A DNA stretch of 57,065 nucleotides from Bacteroidaceae bacterium (GTDB taxonomy: Bacteria > Bacteroidota > Bacteroidia > Bacteroidales > Bacteroidaceae), in contig JAFUOP010000041.1 of assembly GCA_017481875.1 (NCBI GenBank), positions 1 through 57,065 of the forward strand, read 5' to 3'. The position numbers and the translations under genes were made by a program. Positions 45,620 to 54,709 of this stretch are shown here, in pieces. The notes beneath the pieces are model-generated. The model searched no databases, was not told where the DNA came from, and was given only the letters and a program-made list of their open reading frames with translations. Position 1 is the first letter of the stretch. Every line of letters begins with the position of its first letter.

Positions 45620-48400
45620 ATGACACTGAAAGACTCATTAAACGAGAGAATACTTGTGCTCGACGGTGCAATGGGCACAATGATACAGCAATACTCGCTC
45701 ACCGAGGAAGATTTCCGTGGCGAGCGTTTTACTGCTCACTCAGTGCAGCTCAAAGGAAACAACGACCTCCTTGTGCTCACACGCCCCGCCGTTGTAGAGG
45801 CTATACACGAAAAATATCTTGCAGCCGGTGCCGACATCATAGAAACCTGCACCTTCAATGCCAATAGAGTGTCGCAGGCCGAATATGCTTGTGAACAATT
45901 GTGCAGTGAAATAAACAAAGCAGCGGCACGCATAGCACGCACGGTGGCCGACAAATACTCCACACCCGAAAAACCACGTTATGTAGTGGGCTCGGTGGGC
46001 CCCACAAGCCGCACCTGCTCAATGAGCCCCGATGTAGAGAACCCCGCTTTGCGTAACCTCACATTCGACACTCTTGTAGCTGCATACACCGAGCAGATGC
46101 AGGCCCTCATAGAGGGTGGTGTTGATGCCCTTCTCTGCGAAACCATTTTCGACACTCTCAATGCCAAAGCTGCTGTTTATGCTGCCGACGAGGCTATGAA
46201 GCTTGCAGGGCGCGAGGTGCCCGTTATGCTCTCGTTCACAGTTGCCGACAACAGCGGGCGCATACTTTCGGGGCAGTCTATAGAGGCTTTTATGGCATCG
46301 GTTATGAGCCGCAAGATACTCTCCATTGGCCTTAACTGCTCATTCGGTGCGGGGCAGATGAAACCATTCATAAAACGCATTGCCGACATCGCTCCCTGCT
46401 ATGTGAGTGCATACCCCAATGCGGGCCTTCCCAACGAGCTTGGCAATTACGACCAATCACCCGAGCAAATGGCTGCCCTTGTGGGCGAGTACATCGACGA
46501 GGGGCTTGTAAATATAATAGGTGGTTGTTGTGGCACAACCGACGAATATATTGCCCGCTTTGCCACGCTTGTGGCAGGCAAGCACCCCCGTAAGCCTGTG
46601 CCATTCCCCGCAGATATGTGGCTGTCGGGGCTCGACCGCCTGGTGGTAAACCGCAGTATGAACTTCATAAACATAGGTGAGCGGTGCAACGTGGCAGGCT
46701 CGCGCAAGTTCTTGCGCCTCATAAACGAAAAAAACTATACCGAGGCACTTAAAATAGCCCGCACACAGGTAGAAGACGGTGCCCAGGTGCTTGATATAAA
46801 CTTCGACGATGGTCTGCTCGACAGCAAGGCCGAAATGGAGAATTTCCTCAATCTGCTTGCGGGCGAGCCCGATATTGCCCGCCTCCCCGTGATGGTCGAT
46901 TCCTCCAATTGGGGTGTAATACGTGCCGGTCTTAAATGCTTGCAGGGGCGTGCCATAGTAAACTCCCTCTCGCTCAAAGAGGGCGAGGCGCAGTTTGTGG
47001 AACGTGCCATCGAGGCCCTTCGCCTGGGTGCGGCTGTGGTTGTTATGGCCTTCGACGAGGAGGGCCAGGCCACCACTTACGAACGCAAGATAGCAGTGTG
47101 CCGTCGCGCGTTCGATATTCTTGTGAACAAAGTGGGCTTTGAACCACAGGACATAATATTCGACCCCAATATACTTGCAGTAGCCACAGGCATAGAGGAG
47201 CACGCTGCATACGGCATAGATTTTATACGTGCTTGTGCGTGGATAAAAGAGAATCTTCGCGGGGTACACATAAGCGGCGGAGTGAGCAACCTCTCTTTCT
47301 CGTTCCGTGGCAACAACTACGTGCGCGAGGCTATGCACGCAGTCTTTCTCTATCACGCCATTGCGGCGGGAATGGATATGGGCATTGTGAACCCGCAAGC
47401 ATCGGTGCAGTACGAAGATATTCCTGCACACGTGCGCACTGCCATAGAAGATGTTATTCTTAATCGCACCCCCGGTGCCACCGAGCATCTTATTACCGTT
47501 GCCGAGCAACTGAAAAACAAGGAGGTGGGTGCAGCCCACCACAGCGACGATGCCTGGCGCAGTGCGTCGGTGGAAGAACGCTTGAAATATGCTTTGCTCA
47601 AAGGCATTGGCGACTATCTGCCACAGGATATTTCCGAGGCTGTAGATAAATACAAAACCGCAATAGCTGTTATAAGCGGCCCGCTAATGGCGGGTATGAG
47701 CCACGTGGGCGAGCTTTTCGGCCAGGGCAAGCTGTTTTTGCCACAGGTGGTTAAAACTGCCCGCACAATGAAGCAGGCGGTAGCCATTCTGCAACCACTC
47801 ATAGAGGCGGGCAGGAATCAGATGACAGCTTCGGCCGGCAAGGTGGTGATAGCCACCGTTAAGGGCGATGTGCACGACATAGGCAAGAACATTGCCGGTG
47901 TGGTGATGGGGTGCAACGGCTACGAGATTGTGGATTTGGGCGTTATGGTGCCTGCCGAGGCCATAGTGTCAGCAGCGGTGGAGCACCGTGCCGATATTGT
48001 AATATTGAGTGGCCTCATCACCCCCTCGCTCGAGGAGATGATAACCGTTGTGAAGGAGCTTAAGGCCGCAGGCCTCTCAACTCCCGTGCTCATAGCGGGT
48101 GCCACCACAAGCCCTCTGCACACCGCGCTTAAGATAGCTCCCGCATACAGCGGCCCCGTTATTCATGTAAAAGATGTTTCGCAGAATGTAATTGTGGCAG
48201 CCAAGCTATTGGGCGATGCAGCGCAATGCAATGCTTTTGTGGCCGCAGTACGTGCGGAGCAGGAGCAGTTGCGCACGCAAGCAGCCGGCAAGGAGCAAGA
48301 GCAGTTGCGCACGCTTTCCGCAGCACGCGACAATAAACTCCGGCTATTCGACGATGAACAGCCCCACGGCGATGGCTGCAATTGTGGCTGTTGCAAATAA
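45620..48400 (+). CDS. metH: Cobalamin-dependent methionine synthase, without activation domain
   Basis: 926 residues. Homocysteine domain (about 1-310; zinc Cys in GLNCSFGAG and GGCCGT), methyltetrahydrofolate domain (about 340-600; MNFINIGERCNVAGSRKF), cobalamin cap and cobalamin-binding domain (about 640-880; the base-replacing His is H752 in GDVHDIG). The protein ends there, about 300 residues short of E. coli MetH, so the S-adenosylmethionine reactivation domain is missing. It transfers the methyl group of methyltetrahydrofolate to homocysteine. The tail holds a duplicated EQEQLRT segment from a 36-base DNA repeat (48257 and 48293) and ends in a Cys-rich CNCGCCK. A separate reactivating protein elsewhere in the genome is likely (inference). 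Confidence 0.94.
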   Translation: MTLKDSLNERILVLDGAMGTMIQQYSLTEEDFRGERFTAHSVQLKGNNDLLVLTRPAVVEAIHEKYLAAGADIIETCTFNANRVSQAEYACEQLCSEINKAAARIARTVADKYSTPEKPRYVVGSVGPTSRTCSMSPDVENPALRNLTFDTLVAAYTEQMQALIEGGVDALLCETIFDTLNAKAAVYAADEAMKLAGREVPVMLSFTVADNSGRILSGQSIEAFMASVMSRKILSIGLNCSFGAGQMKPFIKRIADIAPCYVSAYPNAGLPNELGNYDQSPEQMAALVGEYIDEGLVNIIGGCCGTTDEYIARFATLVAGKHPRKPVPFPADMWLSGLDRLVVNRSMNFINIGERCNVAGSRKFLRLINEKNYTEALKIARTQVEDGAQVLDINFDDGLLDSKAEMENFLNLLAGEPDIARLPVMVDSSNWGVIRAGLKCLQGRAIVNSLSLKEGEAQFVERAIEALRLGAAVVVMAFDEEGQATTYERKIAVCRRAFDILVNKVGFEPQDIIFDPNILAVATGIEEHAAYGIDFIRACAWIKENLRGVHISGGVSNLSFSFRGNNYVREAMHAVFLYHAIAAGMDMGIVNPQASVQYEDIPAHVRTAIEDVILNRTPGATEHLITVAEQLKNKEVGAAHHSDDAWRSASVEERLKYALLKGIGDYLPQDISEAVDKYKTAIAVISGPLMAGMSHVGELFGQGKLFLPQVVKTARTMKQAVAILQPLIEAGRNQMTASAGKVVIATVKGDVHDIGKNIAGVVMGCNGYEIVDLGVMVPAEAIVSAAVEHRADIVILSGLITPSLEEMITVVKELKAAGLSTPVLIAGATTSPLHTALKIAPAYSGPVIHVKDVSQNVIVAAKLLGDAAQCNAFVAAVRAEQEQLRTQAAGKEQEQLRTLSAARDNKLRLFDDEQPHGDGCNCGCCK

Positions 48401-48558
48401 AAATGCGTTATGTAATAAAATGGTAATATTTTATTTGTAGACTTGCATCTTGAATTTATACGGCTATATGCGAAACAACCCTGTTTTGTTATCGGCGAGT
48501 TCATTTATTAACGAGCCAATGACCCTTGGTTTTGTTATAGTCACAAAAGAATATAAAT

Positions 48559-51261
48559 ATGAGCGAACAAAAAAAATACACAGGCCTCACCACGGCCCAA
48601 GTAGAAGAGAGCAGAGCCAAGCACGGCAGTAATGTACTCACACCACCAAAGAAAGAGTCTTTGTGGAAAAAGTTCCTCGAAAAGTTCGAGGACCCCATAA
48701 TAAGAATTCTGCTTGTGGCGTGGGTGCTGTCGATGATAATATCGGCTGTGCATTGCTGGGGCCCCGAACAGGCCGGCCTGCAAGCCTTCTTGGAGCCTCT
48801 TGGCATTTTCTTTGCAATAATCCTTGCAAGCACCATAGGCTTTTTCTTCGAGGTGAAAGCAGCCCGCGCATTCGAGCTGCTCAACACCGTGAACGACGAC
48901 GTGCCCGTTACCGTGGAGCGCGATGGCCGTGTGCAGCAGGTAGGGCGCAAAGATGTTGTGGTAGGCGACATAGTAATCCTTAACACAGGCGACGAGGTAC
49001 CTGCCGACGGTGTTCTCCTGGAGAGTACCTCCCTGCAGATAAACGAATCTACCCTCACGGGCGAGCCCGTAATAAGCAAAACCACCGATGAGGCTCTCTT
49101 CGACAGCGAAGCCACATACCCCTCGAACAAGGTACTGCGCAGCACCACGGTTGTCGATGGCAACGGCGTTATGCGTGTGGAGCTTGTGGGCGATGCCACC
49201 GAGTATGGCAAGGTGAACGAGGGAGCCCTCATAGACAACAATGTGGAAACCCCGTTGCAGTTGCAGCTGAAACGCCTGGCCGGGGTTATAAGCAAGCTGG
49301 GCTATATTGTAGCGGCAGTTATATTCATACTGCTTGCCGCAAAAGTGTTTATGAGTGGTGCTCATCTGTCTACAATGGATATAGTTTCGGGCCTGTTGCA
49401 CAGTTTTATGATTGCCGTAACGCTCATCGTGGTGTCTGTGCCCGAGGGCCTTCCCATGAGCGTTACCCTGAGCCTTGCATTGAGTATGAACCGTATGCTC
49501 AAAACCAATAACCTTGTGCGCAAGATGCACGCCTGTGAAACAATGGGTGCCGCCACCGTTATATGTACCGACAAAACAGGCACCCTCACACAAAACCAGA
49601 TGCAGGTACACGAAACCAATTTCTTCGCTCTTGCCAACCAGCAACTTGCAGCCGACGAAATAAGTGCCCTTGTTAAAGAGGGCATAGCTGTGAACTCCAC
49701 TGCTGCGCTCGACAAAGCCGGCGATACACCCAAGGCCATAGGCAACCCCACCGAGGCAGCCTTGCTCTTGTGGCTTCACGGGCAAAACGTTCCCTATGAA
49801 CCTCTGCGCGAGAGTGCTGCCGTTGTGAGCCGCCTCACCTTCTCCACCGAGCGCAAATATATGGCTACCGTGGTGCAGTCGCCCCTGTTGGGTAAAAAGG
49901 TGCTCTATGTAAAGGGTGCACCGGAAATTGTACTCTCGCTATGCAAGCAGGTGGCCGGGCAGGGTGGTGCAGCAGGCAGTGTAGATAGCAACCGTGCCGC
50001 CATAGAGGCACGCCTGCTCGAATACCAAAGCAAGGCTATGCGCACACTTGGTTTTGCATACCAAGTGCTCGATACCGACGACGCCGATGCCCCCTACAGC
50101 GACGGTCGTTTGTTGCCTTCGCTTAACCTTACGTTTCTGGGCTTTGTTGCAATATCCGACCCCGTGCGTGCCGATGTACCCGAAGCCGTGCAGCGTTGTT
50201 TGAGTGCGGGTATAGATGTAAAAATTGTTACAGGCGACACCCCGGGCACCGCGCGTGAGATAGGTCGCCAGATAGGAATATGCACAGCCTCTACACCTGC
50301 CGATGCTGTTATCACCGGCCCCGACTTTGAGGCCCTCACCGATGAGGAGGCAGCGCAGCGTGTAATGTCGCTCAAAATAATGTGCCGTGCCCGCCCAATG
50401 GACAAGCAACGCCTTGTGCGCCTGCTGCAGGAGCAGGGCGCAGTGGTTGCCGTCACTGGCGATGGCACCAACGATGCACCGGCCTTGAAGGCAGCGCAGG
50501 TGGGCCTCTCAATGGGCGATGGCACCTCCGTGGCAAAAGAGGCCAGCGACATCACCATCATCGACAACTCCTTTGGCAGCATCACGCGTGCTGTTATGTG
50601 GGGTCGCTCGTTGTATAAAAACATACAGCGTTTCCTCCTGTTCCAGCTCACAATAAACGTGGCAGCCTGCTTCATTGTAATGTTCGGCTCGTTGGTGGGC
50701 TCGTCGTCGCCCCTCACAATCACACAAATGCTGTGGGTGAACCTCATAATGGATACCTTTGCCGCTGCCGCGCTGGCATCATTGCCACCAAGCTGGGCTG
50801 TTATGAAGGAGAAACCTCGCAAGAGTGGCGCGAATGCCGATTTCATCATCACCCGTGGTATGGCAGTGAATATCTTTGCCTATGCTGCCGTGTTTGTGGC
50901 AGTGCAGATGCTTATACTCTTTGCCTACAAAGCCGACGGTGGGTTGTCAACCATTGAAATGTCCAAGTTCTTCACTATCTTTGTGTTGCTCCAATTCTGG
51001 AATATGTTCAATGCCAAGGCTTATATGACAGGTGCATCGGCATTCAAAGGGCTGTGCGAGAGCCCCTCGTTCCTTGTTGTGGCATTTATAATATTGGTGG
51101 GGCAGTACCTCATTGTAACCTATGGCGGTACAATGTTCGGTGTTACACCGCTGCCGCTTGTTACCTGGGGTAAAATAATACTATGCACCTCGCTTGTGCT
51201 TGTGGTGCCCGAGCTTTGGCGTGTGGTTGTGTTGCTCGCCCGCTCGGTAGCGAAGAGATAA
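48559..51261 (+). CDS. Calcium-translocating P-type ATPase (PMCA-type)
   Basis: 900 residues. An N-terminal cation-ATPase domain is followed by the actuator motif TGEP (near 172) and VPEGLP in the fourth membrane helix. The phosphorylated Asp is D338 in DKTGTLT, and the hinge motif GDGTNDAPALK is near 634. The membrane segment NLIMDTFAAAALAS fits P2-type Ca2+ pumps. It would export Ca2+ (possibly other divalent ions) across the inner membrane. The 158 bases upstream have no clear -7 box. The dedA gene follows after 22 bases, probably in the same transcript. Confidence 0.9.
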   Translation: MSEQKKYTGLTTAQVEESRAKHGSNVLTPPKKESLWKKFLEKFEDPIIRILLVAWVLSMIISAVHCWGPEQAGLQAFLEPLGIFFAIILASTIGFFFEVKAARAFELLNTVNDDVPVTVERDGRVQQVGRKDVVVGDIVILNTGDEVPADGVLLESTSLQINESTLTGEPVISKTTDEALFDSEATYPSNKVLRSTTVVDGNGVMRVELVGDATEYGKVNEGALIDNNVETPLQLQLKRLAGVISKLGYIVAAVIFILLAAKVFMSGAHLSTMDIVSGLLHSFMIAVTLIVVSVPEGLPMSVTLSLALSMNRMLKTNNLVRKMHACETMGAATVICTDKTGTLTQNQMQVHETNFFALANQQLAADEISALVKEGIAVNSTAALDKAGDTPKAIGNPTEAALLLWLHGQNVPYEPLRESAAVVSRLTFSTERKYMATVVQSPLLGKKVLYVKGAPEIVLSLCKQVAGQGGAAGSVDSNRAAIEARLLEYQSKAMRTLGFAYQVLDTDDADAPYSDGRLLPSLNLTFLGFVAISDPVRADVPEAVQRCLSAGIDVKIVTGDTPGTAREIGRQIGICTASTPADAVITGPDFEALTDEEAAQRVMSLKIMCRARPMDKQRLVRLLQEQGAVVAVTGDGTNDAPALKAAQVGLSMGDGTSVAKEASDITIIDNSFGSITRAVMWGRSLYKNIQRFLLFQLTINVAACFIVMFGSLVGSSSPLTITQMLWVNLIMDTFAAAALASLPPSWAVMKEKPRKSGANADFIITRGMAVNIFAYAAVFVAVQMLILFAYKADGGLSTIEMSKFFTIFVLLQFWNMFNAKAYMTGASAFKGLCESPSFLVVAFIILVGQYLIVTYGGTMFGVTPLPLVTWGKIILCTSLVLVVPELWRVVVLLARSVAKR

Positions 51262-51283
51262 TAAAAACATAAAACAAAACATA

Positions 51284-51922
51284 ATGGAATCAGTTGCTTT
51301 TATCGAATGGTGCCTTGAGCACCTCAATTACTGGACAATAACCCTGCTTATGGCAATAGAGAGCTCCTTCATACCCTTCCCATCGGAAGTGGTGGTGCCC
51401 CCTGCAGCCTGGCTCTCGGCCGACCCCGCAAGCGGGCTCAATGTGTATCTCGTTGTCTTTTTTGCCACCTTGGGTGCCCTCATAGGTGCTCTTGTAAACT
51501 ATTACCTTGCTTTGTGGCTCGGCCGCCCCATCGTATATAAGTTTGCCAACAGCCGTTTCGGCCATATGTGCCTAATAGACGAGCCTGCCGTTAAAAAGGC
51601 CGAAGAGTATTTTGAAAAACGCGGTGCCGTCTCCACCTTCATAGGCCGTCTTATTCCCGCTGTGCGCCAGCTCATATCAATACCCGCAGGCCTTGCCCGT
51701 ATGAAGATTAGCACCTTCCTGCTCTTCACCGCCCTTGGTGCTGGTATATGGAACAGTGTGCTTGCAGGCCTTGGCTGGTATCTGTCAAAAGTACCCGGCA
51801 TTGAAACAAAGGAGCAGCTCATTGAAAAGGTAACGGTTTACAGCCACGAGATTGGTTACTGCTTCATTGCACTTGGCGTGTTCATTGTAGCATACCTTGT
51901 GTATAAAGGGTGGAAGAAATAG
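51284..51922 (+). CDS. DedA-family (VTT domain) membrane protein
   Basis: 212 residues. The signature ESSFIPFPSEVVVPPA near 26-41 and GRLIPAVRQLISIPAGLARM near 123-142 define the DedA/SNARE-associated family. About five or six membrane segments are visible. DedA proteins are linked to lipid flipping or recycling and to membrane potential homeostasis. It lies 22 bases after the Ca2+ ATPase gene and faces the SIMPL gene. Confidence 0.9.
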   Translation: MESVAFIEWCLEHLNYWTITLLMAIESSFIPFPSEVVVPPAAWLSADPASGLNVYLVVFFATLGALIGALVNYYLALWLGRPIVYKFANSRFGHMCLIDEPAVKKAEEYFEKRGAVSTFIGRLIPAVRQLISIPAGLARMKISTFLLFTALGAGIWNSVLAGLGWYLSKVPGIETKEQLIEKVTVYSHEIGYCFIALGVFIVAYLVYKGWKK

Positions 51923-51984
51923 CTGTAAAGGAGTAAAAGTTGGTGGGCTTGCTCTAAAATCCCTGGTGCTTGCAGGCCTGTGAA

Positions 51985-52003
51985 TGCCGGCAAAACGCTG
52001 GCA
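51985..52003. terminator. Weak hairpin between converging dedA and SIMPL genes
   Basis: TGCCGGC pairs with GCTGGCA (one G-U) around a short AAAAC loop. There is no T-run on either side, so the assignment is tentative. Confidence 0.3.
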
Positions 52004-52008
52004 GTGCA

Positions 52009-52704
52009 TTATCTCAATGCATAATCTATGGTAGTTACCACGCGCACCCTCTTTATCTGCGGGGTAACGTCGTCGCTTGTTATGCTGAACTGCCCTTGGT
52101 TGGCTTTGCGTATGTCGCCCAGGCGGCTCTGCGAGTCCTCGGCAAATTTTTGTGCCACGGCGCGGGCGTTGCGTGTGGCCTCCTCAATCATCACGGGCTT
52201 CAGCTCGTTGAGCTTTGTGAATTCAAAGCGTGTCTGGTATTGGTAGTCGGTGGTTATGGCTATGTTCATCTTCATAAGCTCCACCTGTTTTTGCATAAGC
52301 GACAGTATGTTTTCTACCTGTGAGGATATTACGGTGATGACAGCCTCGGCCTGGTAGCGGTATTTTATTTCGTTGCTGCTGTAGTAGTCGGCTTCGCGGT
52401 CGCGCACCTGTGGTGCAGAAATTATTATCTCTCTGTCGCTTATGTTGTTGTTCTTTAGGAAGGTGGTTATTGCTTTGCTGTTTTTCTCTACCTCTTTATA
52501 TAGTTGTTGAAGGTCGTTGCTCACGCATTTGTATGGGAGGTTCCACACTACACGGTCGGCCATTACCTCGCGTTCGGCAAGTCCTTTGACGGTTACGTAG
52601 CGGTCGCGGGCTGCAAAATTGTCTATTCCGCCCTTTATGAACCAGCCTGCTGCTGCGAGGCCTATTGCAACAAGTGCTGCACCTATTATTTTGCTTTTTT
52701 TCAT
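52009..52704 (-). CDS. SIMPL domain (DUF541) protein
   Basis: 231 residues from the ATG at 52704, which gives an N-terminal membrane anchor or signal (KIIGAALVAIGLAAAGWF); an in-frame ATG at 52746 is less likely. The body has the SIMPL pattern: RYVTVKGLAEREVMADRVVW, then NISDREIIISAPQVRDRE, and a C-terminal ATRNARAVAQKFAEDSQSRL and VVTTIDYAL. SIMPL proteins are periplasmic or envelope proteins with mostly unknown roles. It is a single-gene unit, convergent with dedA. Confidence 0.85.
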   Translation of the reverse strand: MKKSKIIGAALVAIGLAAAGWFIKGGIDNFAARDRYVTVKGLAEREVMADRVVWNLPYKCVSNDLQQLYKEVEKNSKAITTFLKNNNISDREIIISAPQVRDREADYYSSNEIKYRYQAEAVITVISSQVENILSLMQKQVELMKMNIAITTDYQYQTRFEFTKLNELKPVMIEEATRNARAVAQKFAEDSQSRLGDIRKANQGQFSITSDDVTPQIKRVRVVTTIDYALR

Positions 52705-52834
52705 TCTTTTTTCTCTTTTATTGTTTAACGTGGCTAATGTATTCAATTATTATGCTACAGGCAAATATTCTTGCCTTTTTATCTTTTTTTAAAAGAAAAA
52801 GGGCGTTGATTGTGTGAAAAAGATAATTAATCAC

Positions 52835-52842
52835 TATCTTCG
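52835..52842 (+). promoter_or_regulatory. -7-like box (TATCTTCG) for aspA
   Basis: CACTATCTTCGCA lies about 70 bases before the ATG, with a TTG -33-like element at 52810-52812, 22 bases upstream. It shares its core with the box before the NifU-like gene. Confidence 0.45.
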
Positions 52843-52910
52843 CAGTTGGTTTATTGGGCATTGTCCCTGAATTTGAACACTTAGGTTTGATATAATTAAT
52901 TTCTAAATAG

Positions 52911-54329
52911 ATGAAAACACGTCTCGAACACGATTCATTAGGCGAGATTCAGGTCCCTGCCGATGCTTATTATGGTGCCCAGACTTTGAGGGCTTTGGTT
53001 AATTTCAAAGATGTCAGTGGCTTGTCTATTGGCGAGCACCCTTATTATATTAAGGCTTTGGCTATGGTTAAGTGGGCGGCTGCTCACGCCAATGTGTCGC
53101 TTGGCACGCTCGACGAGGAGATAGGCAAGGCTATTAAAACGGCTTGCGAGGAGATTATGGAGGGCGCTCTTGCCGACCAATTCCCCATTGACCTTGTGCA
53201 GGGTGGTGCCGGTACATCTACCAATATGAATATAAACGAGGTTGTTGCCAACCGTGCTTTGGAGATTATGGGACACCAGAAGGGTGAGTACCAGTTCTGC
53301 AGCCCCACCGAGCACGTGGATTTGTCGCAATCGACTAATGATGCATACCCCACAGCGTTCAAGCTATGCTTTATTTTGCATAACGAGGACCTTGTGCGTG
53401 AGTTGCAGCGTCTTATAGCTGTGTTCCGTGCAAAGGGTAAGGAGTTTGACCACATTATAAAAATGGGACGCACCCAGTTGCAAGATGCTGTGCCTATGAC
53501 CTTGGGACAGGAGTTTGAGGCTTTTGCCGTTACTCTTGACGAGGAGGTTAGCCGCTTGAATGAGATTGCTGCTCTTTTCTTGGAGGTGAACCTTGGTGCC
53601 ACTGCTATTGGTACCGGTATAAACACTGTTCCCGGATACTCGCACACTGCGGTTGATGCTTTGCGCGTTATTTCGGGCAAGAAGTTTGTGCTTGCCGGTA
53701 ACTTGGTGGAGGCTACATCGGACGCAGGTTCTTCGGTTATGTACTCATCGGCATTGAAACGCTTGGCTGTTAAATTGTCGAAAATATGCAACGACTTGCG
53801 TTTGCTGTCTAGTGGTCCGCGTTGTGGTCTTAACGAGATAAACATACCTCCTGTGATGCAAGGTTCAAGCATTATGCCCGGCAAGGTGAACCCCGTAATT
53901 CCCGAATTGGTGAACCAGATTTGCTACAGTGTAATAGGTAACGACCTCACTGTTACATTTGCTGCCGAGGCGGGCCAGCTGCAGTTGAATGCAATGGAGC
54001 CTGTGATTGTTCACTCTATACTTATGTCTATTCGTATGCTTTTGAAGGGCCTCACACGCTTGCGTGTGCTTTGTGTAGATGGCATCACTGCCAACGAGGG
54101 CCATTGCAAAGAGCTTGTTTTGGGTAGTATTGGTATTGCTACTGCGCTTAACCCGGTGATTGGTTTTGAGACATCGGACCGCATTGCGCGTCGTGCTTTG
54201 AAGGAGAACCGCAGTATTTATGACTTGGTTCTCGAGGAGAAACTTATCTCTAAGGAGGAGCTTGATGAGCTTTTGCGTCCCGAGAAGATGATTGCTCCGC
54301 ATTTGTTGAAGAGTAAAAGACGTTTCTGA
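52911..54329 (+). CDS. aspA: Aspartate ammonia-lyase
   Basis: 472 residues, the normal length. It belongs to the fumarase/aspartase superfamily, shown by GAGTSTNMNINEVVANRA (about 103-120), HVDLSQSTNDAYPTAF and the signature GSSIMPGKVNP near 319-329. The opening RLEHDSLGEIQVPADAYYG favours aspartase over class II fumarase. It converts L-aspartate to fumarate and ammonia, feeding fumarate respiration and succinate production in anaerobic Bacteroidales. It is a single-gene unit with its own promoter and a strong terminator. Confidence 0.92.
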   Translation: MKTRLEHDSLGEIQVPADAYYGAQTLRALVNFKDVSGLSIGEHPYYIKALAMVKWAAAHANVSLGTLDEEIGKAIKTACEEIMEGALADQFPIDLVQGGAGTSTNMNINEVVANRALEIMGHQKGEYQFCSPTEHVDLSQSTNDAYPTAFKLCFILHNEDLVRELQRLIAVFRAKGKEFDHIIKMGRTQLQDAVPMTLGQEFEAFAVTLDEEVSRLNEIAALFLEVNLGATAIGTGINTVPGYSHTAVDALRVISGKKFVLAGNLVEATSDAGSSVMYSSALKRLAVKLSKICNDLRLLSSGPRCGLNEINIPPVMQGSSIMPGKVNPVIPELVNQICYSVIGNDLTVTFAAEAGQLQLNAMEPVIVHSILMSIRMLLKGLTRLRVLCVDGITANEGHCKELVLGSIGIATALNPVIGFETSDRIARRALKENRSIYDLVLEEKLISKEELDELLRPEKMIAPHLLKSKRRF

Positions 54330-54336
54330 TATTTGA

Positions 54337-54366
54337 ATTTAAGGCTCGCGCAAGCGAGCCTTAAAT
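54337..54366 (+). terminator. Terminator of aspA
   Basis: A 13-bp perfect stem (ATTTAAGGCTCGC with its complement) around GCAA, followed by TTTACG. It begins 7 bases after the stop codon. Confidence 0.85.
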
Positions 54367-54413
54367 TTTACGTGAATAAAGAGTTTCTAAACCGCGACGG
54401 TCTTTAACTGTCT

Positions 54414-54467
54414 CTCCTGCGGTGCCGGTTTGCTTTTTGGAATTAGTTTTGCGGGTGAGAACTTCGC
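54414..54467. repeat. Dispersed repeat, copy 1
   Basis: About 54 bases similar to 56810-56866, with the shared core TTTTTGGAATTA, then TTTTGC and GAACT. The two copies flank the carbohydrate-binding lipoprotein gene. The rest of the 54367-54709 gap holds nothing I recognise. Confidence 0.55.
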
Positions 54468-54709
54468 AAGCATTCCCCGCACCGTTGCTCGCCTGGTTGT
54501 AAAAAGCTGTTGTGAGCTACCATAGTGCCCACAAATACACATTATCTCAACTGTTGCTATGCATTGCAGCCACTTGTGAATTTATTGATATTTTAGAAAA
54601 ATAATCAACTATTCCCTGTATTTTCTGTAAAAATGTATAAATTCGCAAAATGAACTATTGCGAATTTGTTATGAAAGACAAAGTCGCGCGCATAACCCCT
54701 ATTGTGATG

